Assembly: GCA_036785705.1 (NCBI GenBank)
Contig: JAWUZG010000056.1
Span: forward strand, 11,766,501-11,830,500
DNA length: 64,000 nt
Source of the DNA: Acanthornis magna
Taxonomy: Eukaryota > Chordata > Aves > Passeriformes > Acanthizidae
Direction of reading: 5' to 3'
Shown: one piece after another, positions 40,001-49,142 of the stretch
How the letters are laid out: each line of letters begins with the position of its first letter
How positions within the stretch are numbered: position 1 is the first letter of the stretch
Notes under the pieces: model-generated
Database searches by the model: none
The model's input: the letters and a program-made list of their open reading frames with translations, nothing else
What the model was told of the DNA's origin: nothing
Made by a program: the position numbers and the translations under genes

Positions 40001-40896
40001 GGATCTCAGGGCCTTGATCTCCAGCGTGGCATCGGTGGGGATGGCGGGGTAGTTGGGCAAGGAGATGGCCTCCCTGTACTCGCTGTTCAGCCGGATCTTC
40101 CCGCCCGTGGCCACCAGCAAGACCACTTCGGTCCCATTGGAGAGCTTGCTCCATTTGATGCGTGGGGTCAGCATGACGCTGGTGTCTTGTTCCTCTGGGA
40201 TGTTGAAGTAACACGGGATGTTCAGGGAGCTTCCCAGGATAACACGCAGGGGAGACTGCTCAGGTATCTTGACTTCCAGGCCATCACTACTGTCTGCCGG
40301 TTCCCAAACAAAGCGATGGTTATGTCAATAACACGTGTAGTACAAAATATCCTGTGCTTCCATATGATCCAGAGCCTATATCTGCTGTGCAAACCTGTAC
40401 CCTCATATTCACACATAACCTTTTTAGGTCTGGTCTAGAAGGGGAGGTTATGACAATGACCACTGCACCTTGGCTGCTTTTGAGATTTGGACCAGTGCTG
40501 GATAAGGGAACGAAGGGAGCAAAGGGCTCTACTGCAGCATAGCTGCTGCCCACACTATGAGATCACACCCGATAATGTTTCAAAAGGGAAATGCTGAAAT
40601 TCTCTTAGTTTCCCCACAAATCTGCCTTTGCCTGCAGCTATCTCCCTGGCTTCCCAAACTCAGGAGCAGTGAGAGGCTGTGGCTCAGCAGCCATCCAAAC
40701 AGAGGAGCCTTGTGTGTGCACAGCACAGATCTTGGGTACACATTTCTGGGGGCTGCCTGTCCTTGGGGATGGGACCAGATGGCAGCACATGGCTCAGTCC
40801 TGCTTTCCCATGCCCTGGACACGTACCTGAGAGCTCCACAGAGTCGGCTGCGGTGATGACTTGCAAACACACAAACACTAATAGTAAAGTGGTCAT
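15944..40896 (-). CDS. ACAN: ACAN, aggrecan core protein, complete coding region (17 coding exons)
   Basis: Seventeen minus-strand exons join without a frame break to 2110 residues and a TAG stop. In coding order they are 40896-40827, 40293-39922, 39263-39089, 38569-38442, 37844-37551, 35848-35309, 34802-34628, 34214-34087, 33980-33687, 33555-33364, 33243-30052, 22050-21937, 19255-19097, 18761-18679, 18348-18204, 17657-17475 and 16032-15944. The order of parts is: signal peptide, G1 (Ig plus two Links), interglobular domain, G2 (two Links), short linker, large Ser-Gly-rich chondroitin-sulfate domain, then G3 (EGF, C-type lectin, CCP) and a basic tail. In the family, G1 binds hyaluronan with a link protein. 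The chondroitin-sulfate chains give cartilage its osmotic swelling, and G3 binds matrix ligands. G2 with its interglobular domain and the [10 protein letters not shown] and TVSQE|LG segments distinguish aggrecan from versican, neurocan and brevican. Length and exon plan agree with chicken aggrecan as I recall it. Confidence 0.98.
16033..17474 (-). other. ACAN: ACAN intron between CCP exon and last exon
   Basis: A 1442-base intron of GC-rich unique sequence with good GTAAGT and CTTCCACAG ends. Nothing else is recognised. Confidence 0.85.
17475..17657 (-). CDS. ACAN: ACAN CCP/Sushi exon (G3)
   Basis: A 183-base exon, phase 1 to phase 1, about residues 2021-2081. It reads [19 protein letters not shown] to EEPRISCLN. 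The four CCP cysteines are ACG, YQC, IRC and ISC, with the conserved W in GQWEE. It is a complement-control-type module following the lectin domain. Confidence 0.97.
17658..18203 (-). other. ACAN: ACAN intron, lectin block to CCP
   Basis: A 546-base intron with no recognisable repeat or alternative exon. Confidence 0.85.
18204..18348 (-). CDS. ACAN: ACAN C-type lectin exon 3
   Basis: A 145-base exon entering in phase 0 and leaving in phase 1, about residues 1973-2020. It carries the calcium/ligand motifs QPD (in [11 protein letters not shown]) and WND (in KGEWNDVPC), and ends [11 protein letters not shown]. Cysteines in DCVVM and VPCNY complete the lectin fold. Confidence 0.97.
18349..18678 (-). 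other. ACAN: ACAN intron within lectin domain
   Basis: A 330-base phase-0 intron of unique sequence. It is the only phase-0 junction in the gene. Confidence 0.85.
18679..18761 (-). CDS. ACAN: ACAN C-type lectin exon 2
   Basis: An 83-base exon, about residues 1945-1972, reading [19 protein letters not shown] to SDGHSL. The WIGL motif is the C-type lectin core. Donor TTG|GTGAGC, acceptor TCTCCCAG. Confidence 0.97.
18762..19096 (-). other. ACAN: ACAN intron within lectin domain
   Basis: A 335-base intron, unique sequence, good donor ACA|GTGAGT. Confidence 0.85.
19097..19255 (-). CDS. ACAN: ACAN C-type lectin exon 1
   Basis: A 159-base exon, phase 1 to 1, about residues 1892-1944. It reads [20 protein letters not shown] to PEEQEFVNS. 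The CEEGW and HCYRHF segments and the [13 protein letters not shown] helix are strongly conserved in lectican G3 domains. Confidence 0.97.
19256..21936 (-). other. ACAN: ACAN intron between EGF and lectin exons
   Basis: A 2681-base intron of AT-richer unique DNA. I see no repeat family and no further EGF exon. Confidence 0.8.
21937..22050 (-). CDS. ACAN: ACAN EGF-like exon
   Basis: A 114-base exon, phase 1 to 1, about residues 1854-1891, encoding one EGF module. It starts [16 protein letters not shown], has GIDSFKCFC and ends GGDLCEI. Six cysteines are present. DTD at the start and the D..DSF spacing fit a calcium-binding EGF. I found only this one EGF exon; human aggrecan has variably spliced EGF exons here. 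Confidence 0.96.
24097..24205. repeat. AT-rich simple repeat (TATA-type)
   Basis: Stretch of ATATAATATAT-type sequence interrupted by short unique spacers, within the large ACAN intron. Confidence 0.65.
24645..24663 (+). repeat. Poly(A) run
   Basis: About 19 A in a row. I saw no clear retroposon body upstream, so it is recorded as a simple repeat. Confidence 0.8.
24750..25220. promoter_or_regulatory. ACAN: Candidate conserved noncoding / enhancer block in ACAN intron
   Basis: This block stands out from its AT-rich flanks by balanced composition, several CpG and lack of repeats. It has two same-direction SOX-type motifs, CTAACAAAGGAC near 24978 and AAAACAAAGACGG near 25049, with the E-box CAGCTG between them. 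SOX9 is the known activator of ACAN. That this block is an enhancer is inference. Confidence 0.3.
25548..25617 (+). mobile_element. CR1 retroposon 3' tail
   Basis: Reads TTTAAGGTCCTTTCCAACC, CTAACCATTTTATG and then ATTCTATGATTCT. This is the end of CR1 with its 3' octamer repeat, on the plus strand. Confidence 0.85.
28478..28573. repeat. T/G-only low-complexity tract
   Basis: About 95 bases made almost only of T and G on the plus strand: T-runs, a short GT repeat, and GTTGTTGTTTTG and GGTGGGGGG phrases. Mid-intron in ACAN. Confidence 0.85.
29675..29882 (+). mobile_element. CR1 retroposon 3' end
   Basis: About 200 bases with the standard CR1 order: GAACAGGCTGCCCAGGG, CATCCCTGGAGGGATTTAAA, GGACTTGGCAGT, AATGGTTGGACTCTATGAT and the terminal ATGAGTCTATGAT. 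It lies about 170 bases from the CS exon's donor. The 5' edge is approximate. Confidence 0.93.
30052..33243 (-). CDS. ACAN: ACAN giant exon: chondroitin-sulfate attachment domain
   Basis: A single 3192-base exon, phase 1 at both ends, about residues 790-1853. Acceptor CTTTTCCAG (before 33243), donor GAAG|GTAACG. The N-terminal half has irregular Ser-Gly repeats (SGLPSG, SGEPSG) grouped in four modules, each with a (L)VEVVT-like phrase followed by an aggrecanase-site homologue. The C-terminal half is a regular 20-residue tandem array. Ser-Gly pairs with nearby acidic residues are the xylosylation sites for chondroitin sulfate. The exon has no stop over 1064 codons. The opposite strand also has long open frames, but they are compositional shadows. 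Confidence 0.97.
30440..31633 (-). repeat. ACAN: Tandem 60-bp / 20-residue CS repeat array (20 units)
   Basis: Starting at 31633 on the minus strand, nineteen units of exactly 60 bases are followed by one of 54. The unit consensus is [20 protein letters not shown]. Units 5, 9, 12, 16, 18 and 20 begin RGE in place of SGE, after a preceding QEA or EEA. A diverged unit ([20 protein letters not shown]) follows at 30439-30380. The period was counted directly. Each SG is a potential chondroitin-sulfate site. Confidence 0.95.
32028..32104 (-). repeat. ACAN: Internal duplicated segment, copy 1 (CS exon)
   Basis: Encodes part of [18 protein letters not shown] before the VAQE|VGEG site. The 77 bases match 32694-32770 with about five differences by eye. 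Confidence 0.85.
32694..32770 (-). repeat. ACAN: Internal duplicated segment, copy 2 (CS exon)
   Basis: Encodes the same [18 protein letters not shown] phrase before the REE|GKGS site. Same orientation, 666 bases from copy 1. Confidence 0.85.
33364..33555 (-). CDS. ACAN: ACAN G2-to-CS linker exon
   Basis: A 192-base exon, phase 1 to 1, about residues 726-789, acidic and rich in Glu, Val and Thr ([17 protein letters not shown] to [10 protein letters not shown]). It lies where mammals have the keratan-sulfate domain, but no hexapeptide KS repeats are visible here or at the start of the next exon. Contains an NQT sequon. Confidence 0.93.
33687..33980 (-). CDS. ACAN: ACAN G2 Link module 2
   Basis: A 294-base exon, phase 1 to 1, about residues 628-725, reading [19 protein letters not shown] to SRHHAFCFR. 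Cysteines in QYCES, DRCYAGW, PACGG and FCFR fit a Link module. NATLA and NQTGF are N-glycosylation sequons. G2 is unique to aggrecan and, by family knowledge, does not bind hyaluronan. Confidence 0.97.
34087..34214 (-). CDS. ACAN: ACAN G2 Link module 1, second exon
   Basis: A 128-base exon, phase 2 to 1, residues 585-627: [19 protein letters not shown] to [10 protein letters not shown]. Equivalent in size and phase to the G1 exon at 38442-38569. Confidence 0.97.
34215..34627 (-). other. ACAN: ACAN intron within G2 Link module 1
   Basis: A 413-base phase-2 intron splitting the module, of unique sequence. Confidence 0.85.
34628..34802 (-). CDS. ACAN: ACAN G2 Link module 1, first exon
   Basis: A 175-base exon, phase 1 to 2, residues 527-584: [20 protein letters not shown] to LRDQTVR. 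Same size and phase as G1's exon at 39089-39263. The [14 protein letters not shown] segment is typical of aggrecan G2. Confidence 0.97.
34803..35308 (-). other. ACAN: ACAN intron between IGD and G2
   Basis: A 506-base intron, GC-rich unique sequence. Confidence 0.85.
35309..35848 (-). CDS. ACAN: ACAN interglobular domain exon
   Basis: A 540-base exon, phase 1 to 1, residues 347-526, rich in Thr, Glu and Ala. It carries [11 protein letters not shown] at about 35699-35735, equivalent to the mammalian aggrecanase site NITEGE|ARGS. The mammalian MMP site motif IPEN|FFG is not visible; the start reads [16 protein letters not shown]. The C-terminal [15 protein letters not shown] resembles human FTSEDLVVQVTAVPG. 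Confidence 0.95.
35849..37550 (-). other. ACAN: ACAN intron between G1 and IGD
   Basis: A 1702-base intron of mixed-composition unique sequence. No repeat family or exon is recognised. Confidence 0.8.
37551..37844 (-). CDS. ACAN: ACAN G1 Link module 2
   Basis: A 294-base exon, phase 1 to 1, residues 249-346: [19 protein letters not shown] to SRYDAICYS. Cysteines in DKCRS, DMCSAGW, NCGG and [18 protein letters not shown] is nearly identical to mammalian aggrecan. Binds hyaluronan with module 1. Confidence 0.97.
37845..38441 (-). other. ACAN: ACAN intron between G1 Link modules
   Basis: A 597-base intron, unique sequence. Confidence 0.85.
38442..38569 (-). CDS. ACAN: ACAN G1 Link module 1, second exon
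   Basis: A 128-base exon, phase 2 to 1, residues 206-248: [19 protein letters not shown] to [24 protein letters not shown] is nearly identical to mammalian aggrecan G1. Confidence 0.97.
38570..39088 (-). other. ACAN: ACAN intron within G1 Link module 1
   Basis: A 519-base phase-2 intron at the same position as in G2. HAPLN3 lacks it. Confidence 0.85.
39089..39263 (-). CDS. ACAN: ACAN G1 Link module 1, first exon
   Basis: A 175-base exon, phase 1 to 2, residues 148-205: [20 protein letters not shown] to GWLADQTVR. Cysteines in ACIQN and EQCDAGW. Confidence 0.97.
39264..39921 (-). other. ACAN: ACAN intron between Ig and Link exons
   Basis: A 658-base intron of unique sequence. Confidence 0.85.
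39922..40293 (-). CDS. ACAN: ACAN G1 Ig V-type domain exon
   Basis: A 372-base exon, phase 1 to 1, residues 24-147: [19 protein letters not shown] to IEVLVK. Ig cysteines in IPCYF and YRCEV. RIKWSKL and [15 protein letters not shown] are close to mammalian aggrecan. The loop after IPCYF is shorter than in human aggrecan. In the family this domain contacts the link protein. Confidence 0.97.
40294..40826 (-). other. ACAN: ACAN intron 2
   Basis: A 533-base intron between signal-peptide and Ig exons, unique sequence. Confidence 0.85.
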
Positions 40897-40903
40897 AATT
40901 TAC
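40827..40903 (-). CDS. ACAN: ACAN exon 2: start codon and signal peptide
   Basis: The acceptor TTTCTTGCAG ends at 40904. Seven 5' UTR bases precede ATG at 40896-40894, and the donor CTCAG|GTACGT follows 40827. It encodes [17 protein letters not shown], a secretion signal almost identical to human MTTLLWVFVTLRVITAA, then DSVELS. An acceptor this close to the ATG means a noncoding exon lies further right. Confidence 0.97.
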
Positions 40904-43900
40904 CTGCAAGAAACAACACAGGGAAAAAAGGATTTGTGTATGTTCACAGGGAGCTGAGTGCTGTGGATACTGCTGCTGCGGGGCACTGCAATGCTTTCAG
41001 ATACCCCTTAAGCCTCCTACACTCCTCACACCAGCAGCGAAAGCCTGTCCCTGGGGGAGGATTCTTCCTCAAAATGCTGCTTGCTTCAGGAGATCAGTCC
41101 ATGAGACAAACAAATAAGATGCTCTGCTATGTGCAACAGTCTGAAGTGTTATTATACATTACTTATATTGCTTTCCCACTCTCTCTTGTGATTCAACCTT
41201 ACCTGTGGAGCAAAAAGGCAATTTTAAAACAGGTCTTCACACACCTATTACATATTAACTCAAGAGGGACCATCACATCCCCTAAGTCTTTGTCTCAGAA
41301 CAGGAGCTGCTCCTCACTCGTCATCCCCACCCAAGCCAGCACTGGCTCTCAGGCCAGATGGTTGGAAGCATTTTCTATTCCTTAAAATGCTCTGAAGGAA
41401 AATTTGCCCTCTGCATGGTGGAAAAGTCAAACGTGAAAACTCTTTGGTCCAGCACTCCTGCACTGAGAGCCAGCATATCCTTAAGTGCAAATGGATCCAG
41501 AACTGATGCAAAAATCCACAGGATACAATTCTAGGCATCTTAAATCCACCCTAAAAATATCATCTTGGGATCCCTCAATTAGTCAGAGCAACCTGCTTCT
41601 TCTGAAGGCTTCAGGAAAAGAAAGGAGCATCCTGCTGACATTGAGTGACAGAAGCAATATAGGAAGGCCAGCTAATTTAATCCTAACTGGATTACCATCC
41701 ACTATAATATCATGGCATATTAAATCGCCACAAAGACTCAAGTTGGTTTCAATATTTCAGATAACAGCCATGTCCTCTGGCAACCCAGCATAGTTTGGCA
41801 TCCCATTTCAGCCCTGACTCAGAAGGAAGGACCACACCTACTGAATCACTGGTATTTCCTTTGAGGTTCAAACACTGCCTGTGTTTCACTCCTGTGATCT
41901 ACAAAGATTCCAGATCTTCCTGACTTCAGCTGACAGGTAACATTCTGGGTATATGCCTATTGGCCTTGTAGAAAACTCCATTGCATATCCTCACTGGCAC
42001 AAGAAAAGGCCAAAAATAAACCCCATCCTGTACAGTTCAGCATTAACCTTTCACTTATGAAAAACTGACCTCCATTCGTTTGAACCGGACACACCACAAA
42101 ACCTTATCTCTAGGGAACAGAGACAGTTCTACTGGCAGAAAATAGGAGAGAACAGGGATTGAATGGAATGGCAGAGGAGTGTGGATACTTCAGTTCGCAG
42201 CTGTAGGGCTGAACAAGATCAAATGGAGATATCCCATTTTCTACTGTGCATAGGAATAAAAATTCAGGTCAGTGCTAACCTCAGGGAGAACTCTTGGAGC
42301 TGTACATGTGTTTGGGTGTCTCTGCTTATGGGTGATGTCTGCACAAACAATGTATTACAAATCTCTTCTGCAGATGACAGCTGACTTCACGATTTCCCTC
42401 CTGGGATGGGCAGTTCAGAGCCGACTCTCCTGATGCAGGGGAGGTCAAAGAGCTTGGCAGGCAGCACAGGGTCAGTGGGAGGGGGCTGTGCCCACAGGAT
42501 GGGCTGTGGGGGGCAATGAAGTGCCTTCTGCTCCTCAGTGAAGCAAGGAGAATGGCACACACCATCTGCTGCTGACAAACAGCCTGAAATCAGCTTGGCC
42601 CAACAGCCATACCCAGGAGTCCTTAAAGAGCTGGCTGAGTGAGCTGCTGGCCCACTGATGTTCATTCATAATCTGTGCTGGAGTGCTGGGGCAGCTCCCA
42701 AGTACTGAAGCACTGTGTCCACACTCAGCCAAGATACGCAATGATGAGCCTCATAAATACATGCTAGTTTGATTGACATAAATTCCAGGCAAAATAATGG
42801 AAAATCTGATACAGTGTTCAGTTCATTAAGCACTGAAGAATAGATGTAATACTAATCTTAGTTAAGGCACTTGTGTATAAAACAGGTGCTTCCAACCTTT
42901 TATTATTTGGCATGATTCTAAGCTTGTTTGATAATGCTGCCTGCATGGCTGCAGCACAATGTAATTAGATTTTGATAAGGCTTGACTTTTTCAGGGTTCT
43001 GTGATATGAAGATGTGTAGTGTCAGTAGTACGTCCATTAAAATGGCTTCGCAGAAACCAGGCTGGTGGATCTCTAATGGGATCCACCTGAGGCACCCAGA
43101 CCTTGAGGGAAATATTTCTAATGAGCATCCACAGGGGTCAGCATTAGATCCAATGGGTTTCCAAATAGACTGTGCTCAATAGAATCAAATATAAAATTGT
43201 ACAAGAGATGTATGCCTGGCCATGGGATGTTAAGTCCTAGACAGAAGACACTCAGGAGAGCTACTGCTATTATCCAACGTTAAACCAAACAGAAATTCCT
43301 TGTGCATTAGAGGTAAACAATGGGAACACTTTGCACATCTCTGGTCATGAAGATATCAGAAAAAGGTGGTGTAGAAATATCCACTAGAAAAGATCTGAGG
43401 GCTGGATGGAATGCTTTATGGGGGAAGACTGGAAAGTAGGAAGTCTGAACCTAATTATTGTAACAAAAAAAGAAAAACTGAGAAGTTGACAACTGCGTAC
43501 AAATACTGTTTCAAGCAGAGGCTGCTCGTGTTAAAGGGCTCTTAAATCTAGCAGAAATTTATGACCAGAACTAATAGCTCAGAGACATATACTGAGTAAA
43601 CTCAAATGGAAAACAAAGCCCACACTCCGCACAGTGGGTGACTGATCACTGAAAGTGGTACCAAAGGAAATGATGGAGTTTCTGTCAGGATGGATCCTGC
43701 AGGGCAGAAGGAATTTGGGTAGAGGACACTCTCCTAGCCACTAGTAGGATACCTGTTTGAGCATTAAATGAAAACTCTAACTTCTCCAGGCTGCTTAGAT
43801 GAGGTATCTTTCACTGATTTGAATTTTGCCAGAATCCAAGTAAGCTGAATAGCCCTGAGTGTCATGAGATAAACTCAGCCAAGAGAGGCAGGCAGCTTTA

Positions 43901-46280
43901 GACCTGGGTTACCTACCAAAGAATAGAAACATCCTAGAGCATGGAGACAGAGATGTTTAAATATAACAGGAGTTGGCTGGCTGAAAAGACTTACAGGGTG
44001 TGTGGCTACAGAAAAGTGGTATTGTTCTGAGCTGATATTTCTGTGTACATTAGCAGTGGATAGGAGGAGAGCAGGTTCCTCTGTCCATCGGGTAGATATC
44101 ACGGAACAGAATGCTCTATACAGAAGAAATTTCCCTTGTTCCAAAAGCTAAGACAAGCTCATGTACTCTTTGTTTTATTCAAGCTTTATGCTGATCTTCC
44201 ACAAGGAAAAACAGCCTCACATGATGACAGCTGGGACCAGCAGTATCTTTGCAATTTGGTTTAACTGTGGAGCAAAAAACTCAACCTCGTCTTATCCCAC
44301 AGAAGCCCAGAGGAAATGGATTTTCCTTGTGAGCAGTGGTTAGCAAATCAGAATAACAATGTTTTGGGTGTATTCCGCGAAAGTGTTGAGTCCCTGCCAG
44401 CAAGAAACCCAACCTACTCCTCAGGGTGCTGTTTGCAATGTTGATCTTCATTTTTCATTCCCCTGAATCATGCCAAAGAGATCCAACCCTGAGTGTGCAC
44501 ACAGCTCTAGTTGGGATTCACTGTGCTGGGAATGCCTTTGCTTAATGTCCTGTTGTTACAGCAGTGGTTCCATGCTGCAATCCTTCTACTCCGTGCTGTC
44601 TCTAGTGGGATGTCCAGGCACATGTTAATGAGTAAACAGCTGCTTGAAAAAGCAGTTCTAGAAGCAAGTGAAGAGGGAGGTCTGTGTGAGCAGATGTGCA
44701 TAGCACAGGTGATGGAGACCTGGTCTGTCTCGATGAGGGAACTGGGGAGGTTGTTCCTGTCATTCTAAAGCAACATTTAAAAAGACTGTCGGGGCAGAGG
44801 AGGGTCACTGGCTCAAGTGTGGCTGCTGTCTCTTGCAGAGGTGTAGGTTCAGGCTGTGCCCAAGGAGCAGGAAGGTACAGTTCAGCATGTGGGGGTATCA
44901 GTGTGTGCTCGCTGAGATGGGATCTGGCACAGGGGAAAAGTGGTCAAGGATAAGTGGCTGAGCTGCACGACTGAGTAAAGGCAGAGTACAGTCTGGAACA
45001 GGCTAAGCAGTGGCAGGAACATCCCCTGCTCAGTGTCTCACTGATTGGCCTCTGGCTGTGGCTGATGGCTAAGGAGAGAAGTGGACCTTGGAAATGCCCT
45101 GGGAATACAGTCAATGCCCCTACCATATGTGTCATAAATAACACAGGCCTCTGGACATAACCTCTATGACTACTCCTTTTTCCTTTGAAAACCATTGAGG
45201 TATTCTGTCTGCCACAAAAAGGTGAGCTCCTGAACCCACAGGACCTACCAGGTCACTGCAGGCAAACTCCAATTCAGTTGCAGGGTCCTTATCTTCTGGC
45301 AGGAGAAGCAACCTCGAAGAGAAGTTGTTCTGCATGCACTTTGGTGGAGCTGAAAAGAGAGGTTTGTCCAGGCTCTAGTGGGGAGCACTGTGAGGGGATA
45401 ATTCTTGCAGCACAGAGCCCTACAAACAGGCGGAAATGATCACAATGCTTTCTGCCAGGTCCACGCTACAAAAACACCTCCCATCCCTGCAGATTTCTAC
45501 CCTGCAAAACTCCATTTGCACTTTCTGGGAGAGCACCTGGAGCAGGCAGATTTTGTGGTGAGAAGAGAGGAGGAGGCAGAACAAGTTACACAAGGTCACG
45601 GCTGTGCCTCTGCATCAGGATGACTGTCCCTGTGTGGGTACTGAGCAACCTGGAGGAACAAGAATCCAACCAAACTGCCACAAAAATTCCGTCTCTAACT
45701 GGTGCCCAAGACAGAAACAAGGCCCTCTCCATTTCAGCCTGGGCCAGGAAGAATTCAGGAAAATCTCTTGCCTTTCTGAAAAGGACAGGGCTGGGAATTG
45801 CTGGTAGGCTCAGGAGCTCCCCACCCTGGAGAACAACTGTCCCTTTCACTGAAGTTTATTGCCACTCTATTTTACTCCCAAGACTGTGCTTCTGTATCGG
45901 GTTGTGTGCAGTGTCCTAAATTGGCTATGTATAAATATGTTTATTTGAGAATCTGTGTGTGGAGGGAATCGTGTAGCTATGTGCAGACAGGTTTAATCCC
46001 TTGCTCTTCCAACCACATCCCCAGCTCTTTAAAGGGCTGAAGAATGTGGAGGGAGCAAGAAAAGGAAAAGTCACTACAGTGGAAGTTCAACAAAGTACCT
46101 ACACAGTCAGACTGTACAGTGGAAAATAGCCAGATGGCCTCTTTGCAGCAGAGCCGAATATGTTTGCTTGCTGGAAAGCATTTTCTGTTCTAGTCTGCTT
46201 TAATTGAGTCCCATCTGCAGTTTTTCCTGTAGCCTTTGCTTGCTCCAGACCATGTTAATCACCCTAATCACCCTTGTTGC

Positions 46281-46345
46281 AATTTTTAAAAAAAAATTAT
46301 TTATTTATTTTTTTTAGGCTTTTGTTTGCCTTTTTTTTTTTTTTA
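46281..46345. repeat. A/T-rich simple repeat with poly(T)
   Basis: An A-run, TTATTTATTTATTT and a T-run in close succession within ACAN intron 1. Confidence 0.75.
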
Positions 46346-47000
46346 ATAGGGGCAGATGGGTCATTTTAAGCTTCCTTCTTTCTCAGTTTTGGAAAACCTT
46401 TAGTACACTCACATATTGCTTCTGGCAGCTAATATAATGTCACTCATTACCTAGTAGATATACCTGGACATAAAGACATTTCCAAAGACAATGTTTCCTT
46501 TAAAATTATGGATATAAAGAGACTCCTGGAACAAGGGTTAAGTTCAGCTCTGCTTATTTATCTTTGGATTCTCTCTCTTCAACTGGTTCTTCATCCCCAG
46601 TTTATTCCCCGTCAGAGAATGGACTTTTACTTTCTCTAGGACATGTGGTCACCTCCATCCAGCCTTATCTCAATATTATTATTTTCAGGCACCAGAACGT
46701 GAGATCAGGGGCTTGGTGAGGTCTGAGGAAATGCCATCACCCAGCAGGGGCATCAGGAGAGCATATCCTTTGCCCTTGTAGGCTTTGGAGGCAAATTGTG
46801 GTTTCTCCTCTCCTCTGTAAAACTACAAACTCTTCCCCTGTGATCTCTACAAACAAACACTTTATTGTCCCTCTGTGTGTTCCCAGCCTCTGTGCTGGAC
46901 GCAGGTTTTTTTCAGATAGAAATCTCAGCTAGGTCCAGGAAATGGGAGGGAAGGGAACAGGGGGTGGTGGAATGAGTGAGGTGGGCAAAACCAGTTTTAT

Positions 47001-47030
47001 TTCTTCTTCTTCTTCTTCTTTTCTTTTTTA
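47001..47030. repeat. TTC microsatellite
   Basis: About seven TTC units followed by a T-rich end. Confidence 0.85.
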
Positions 47031-49094
47031 CTTAATTAAGGCCAACTTTGGAACAGAAATATGGCAATAAATGCACTCCTGTGACTTTTCATGTTTTTTC
47101 AGCTGCAAAGAAAATAGGAGAAATATTCCATTCTGTCTGGCTTCCTAAGCATTCTGTAAGGTATTTATGTACAGAGCATCTTGGATGCTGCTCCTGCCTG
47201 CTCTGTTTCTTAAACCATCCCTGCAACAATAAAATCTCTTTTCCCCCCCATTCAGAAAGACACATGGCAGAAACTGCTCAGATATTTTGTCATCGAGGGC
47301 ATCGACAACCCTGCAGCGCATTGCTGCAGGGGATGGCACTGAGGCACTTTTAATGCATAAGGCACAAACCAGAGAACATTTATTGAAGATTAGGGATAAT
47401 GTGAGGTTTCATCTCAAGCCTCAGCTGTCTCCTATCCTCAAGCACCCCTTGCCCCTGCAGGTATGGCCATGGTCAGACACAGCTCTGTGGATGCTCCCTG
47501 GTGAGGGTACCAGGGTGCCTTTAGCTGTGACATGAGTTCCAGAGCTCCTCTCTCTCCTCCAGCATAGACACCCAAAGCTGGTGTTATGCTATACCCTTTT
47601 CAGCGTCTTTATGACTTCTCTTCCAATAAAGCAGTTGCAGTCTGTCATAGTCTGACTGTTTATCTGATTGTAATTGCACACATGCTACAGAAAAAGCCAA
47701 AATACTCAAGGTTGTAGGCTCATGCTTTCAATGAGCAAGATGCCAGAGGAAATCTTCGCAAAACCTAAACAGTCCTGTGCTAGGTTCAGTTAGTGATCCA
47801 AGCTCAGACAGATGGTCTGGAACAAACCTCCTACTGAACACAAAAAGTTTCACAGCATTTATCTCTTTTCTGATATCTGCCACAGAACAGCTCTCATCTT
47901 CCCCTGATTTTCATTGGTTTTACATTATAACTCCATTGATTTTAGCAACAAGCTGAACACAGAGGCTCCAGGACTGCAGTACCCCTTCCACCAGCCATTC
48001 CAAAAGTAGCTCTCTTGCAGGAAAACCAGAGCTCTCTGCCACTAGCAACACCCACCACGGTAATTTTTCTGTCCTTCAAGGACAGAGAAGTTGCAAAATA
48101 CCCACTATGGCAAGCAGATGACAGCTGGAGCCTTTGAGGCAAGGATCAGCACCAAGTCCTGAGCTGCCATGGCTCCAAGTGTCTGCTTGATATGGAAAGC
48201 CAGAGCTACGCTCAAACAGCTCCTGGAGCCTCTGAATTCAAGGGAACAATGAGTCTTTGAGACTGGTTGAAGCTCTCGCTCAAAATCCTCTCTAGTCCAA
48301 GAGGAGGAACAGAACTTCTAAAGAGCAGTTAATCTCCTTATGAAATAGATGTCTCAGCTGAGAACCTTTAAAGAGGGGTTCAGTCTTTTCTTTCAGCTAG
48401 CAAGGGAGCCTGGAGCACTGTTAGACATCTCATTTTTAGAGATTGGTGGGTGATTATGCTCTTCATGAAGTCTCCCTATATCCTGTACACTTCTTTTCTG
48501 GAGCTGCTGTCAGCCTTAAGTGGAACTCCCCCAGACATGGGAAGCAAAACCACCAAAACACAAAAGAAGAGAAACCAAATCCCCCCTGGATCAGAGGTGT
48601 GAATATGACAGCTTGGGCCATGATCCAAGGAAGTCAATGACAAGTCCTTTGACTGATGACTTTTTCCATCCTAATGCACAGGCTCACTATAAACCCCATG
48701 AAAACCACAAAAGCTTCTTTTTCTGTGCACTAAGATCTGAGCTATCAAAGCCCAATATGGAGCAGGAGGCAGAAAAGATTAAGAGACCTGGAAAACCCTC
48801 TGAGAGAACTTGGGTAGGACAGGTAAAGCTCATCTGAGTGGCAGCATCTACTTGTCCCCACCACAGGGTATCCCATTGCTCTACTGGAGTGTGTGGGTGA
48901 TGCACAGTCTGCAATGGACATTTCTTCTCGTGCAGAATTTGACTTCTCACATGTTTCAGGGGACAGTCAAAACCTCATTTGTGCAAAGATGTAGCCTTAA
49001 CAATGAGAAATCATCCCTCTCTGGCTGCAGAACAAGATGTGAATGTGACTGCAGAACGGCAAATCTCTGCAGCATTTTTGTGCTGGCAGAAGTT

Positions 49095-49142
49095 TCCAAA
49101 GAAACATGGAATGGTTTGGGTTGGAAGAGACCGTAAAGAATT
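49095..49142 (-). mobile_element. CR1 retroposon 3' tail fragment
   Basis: The plus strand reads ATGGAATGGTTTGGGTTGGA then AGAGACCGTAAAGAA, the reverse complement of a CR1 3' end. Only about 45 bases are clear. Confidence 0.7.
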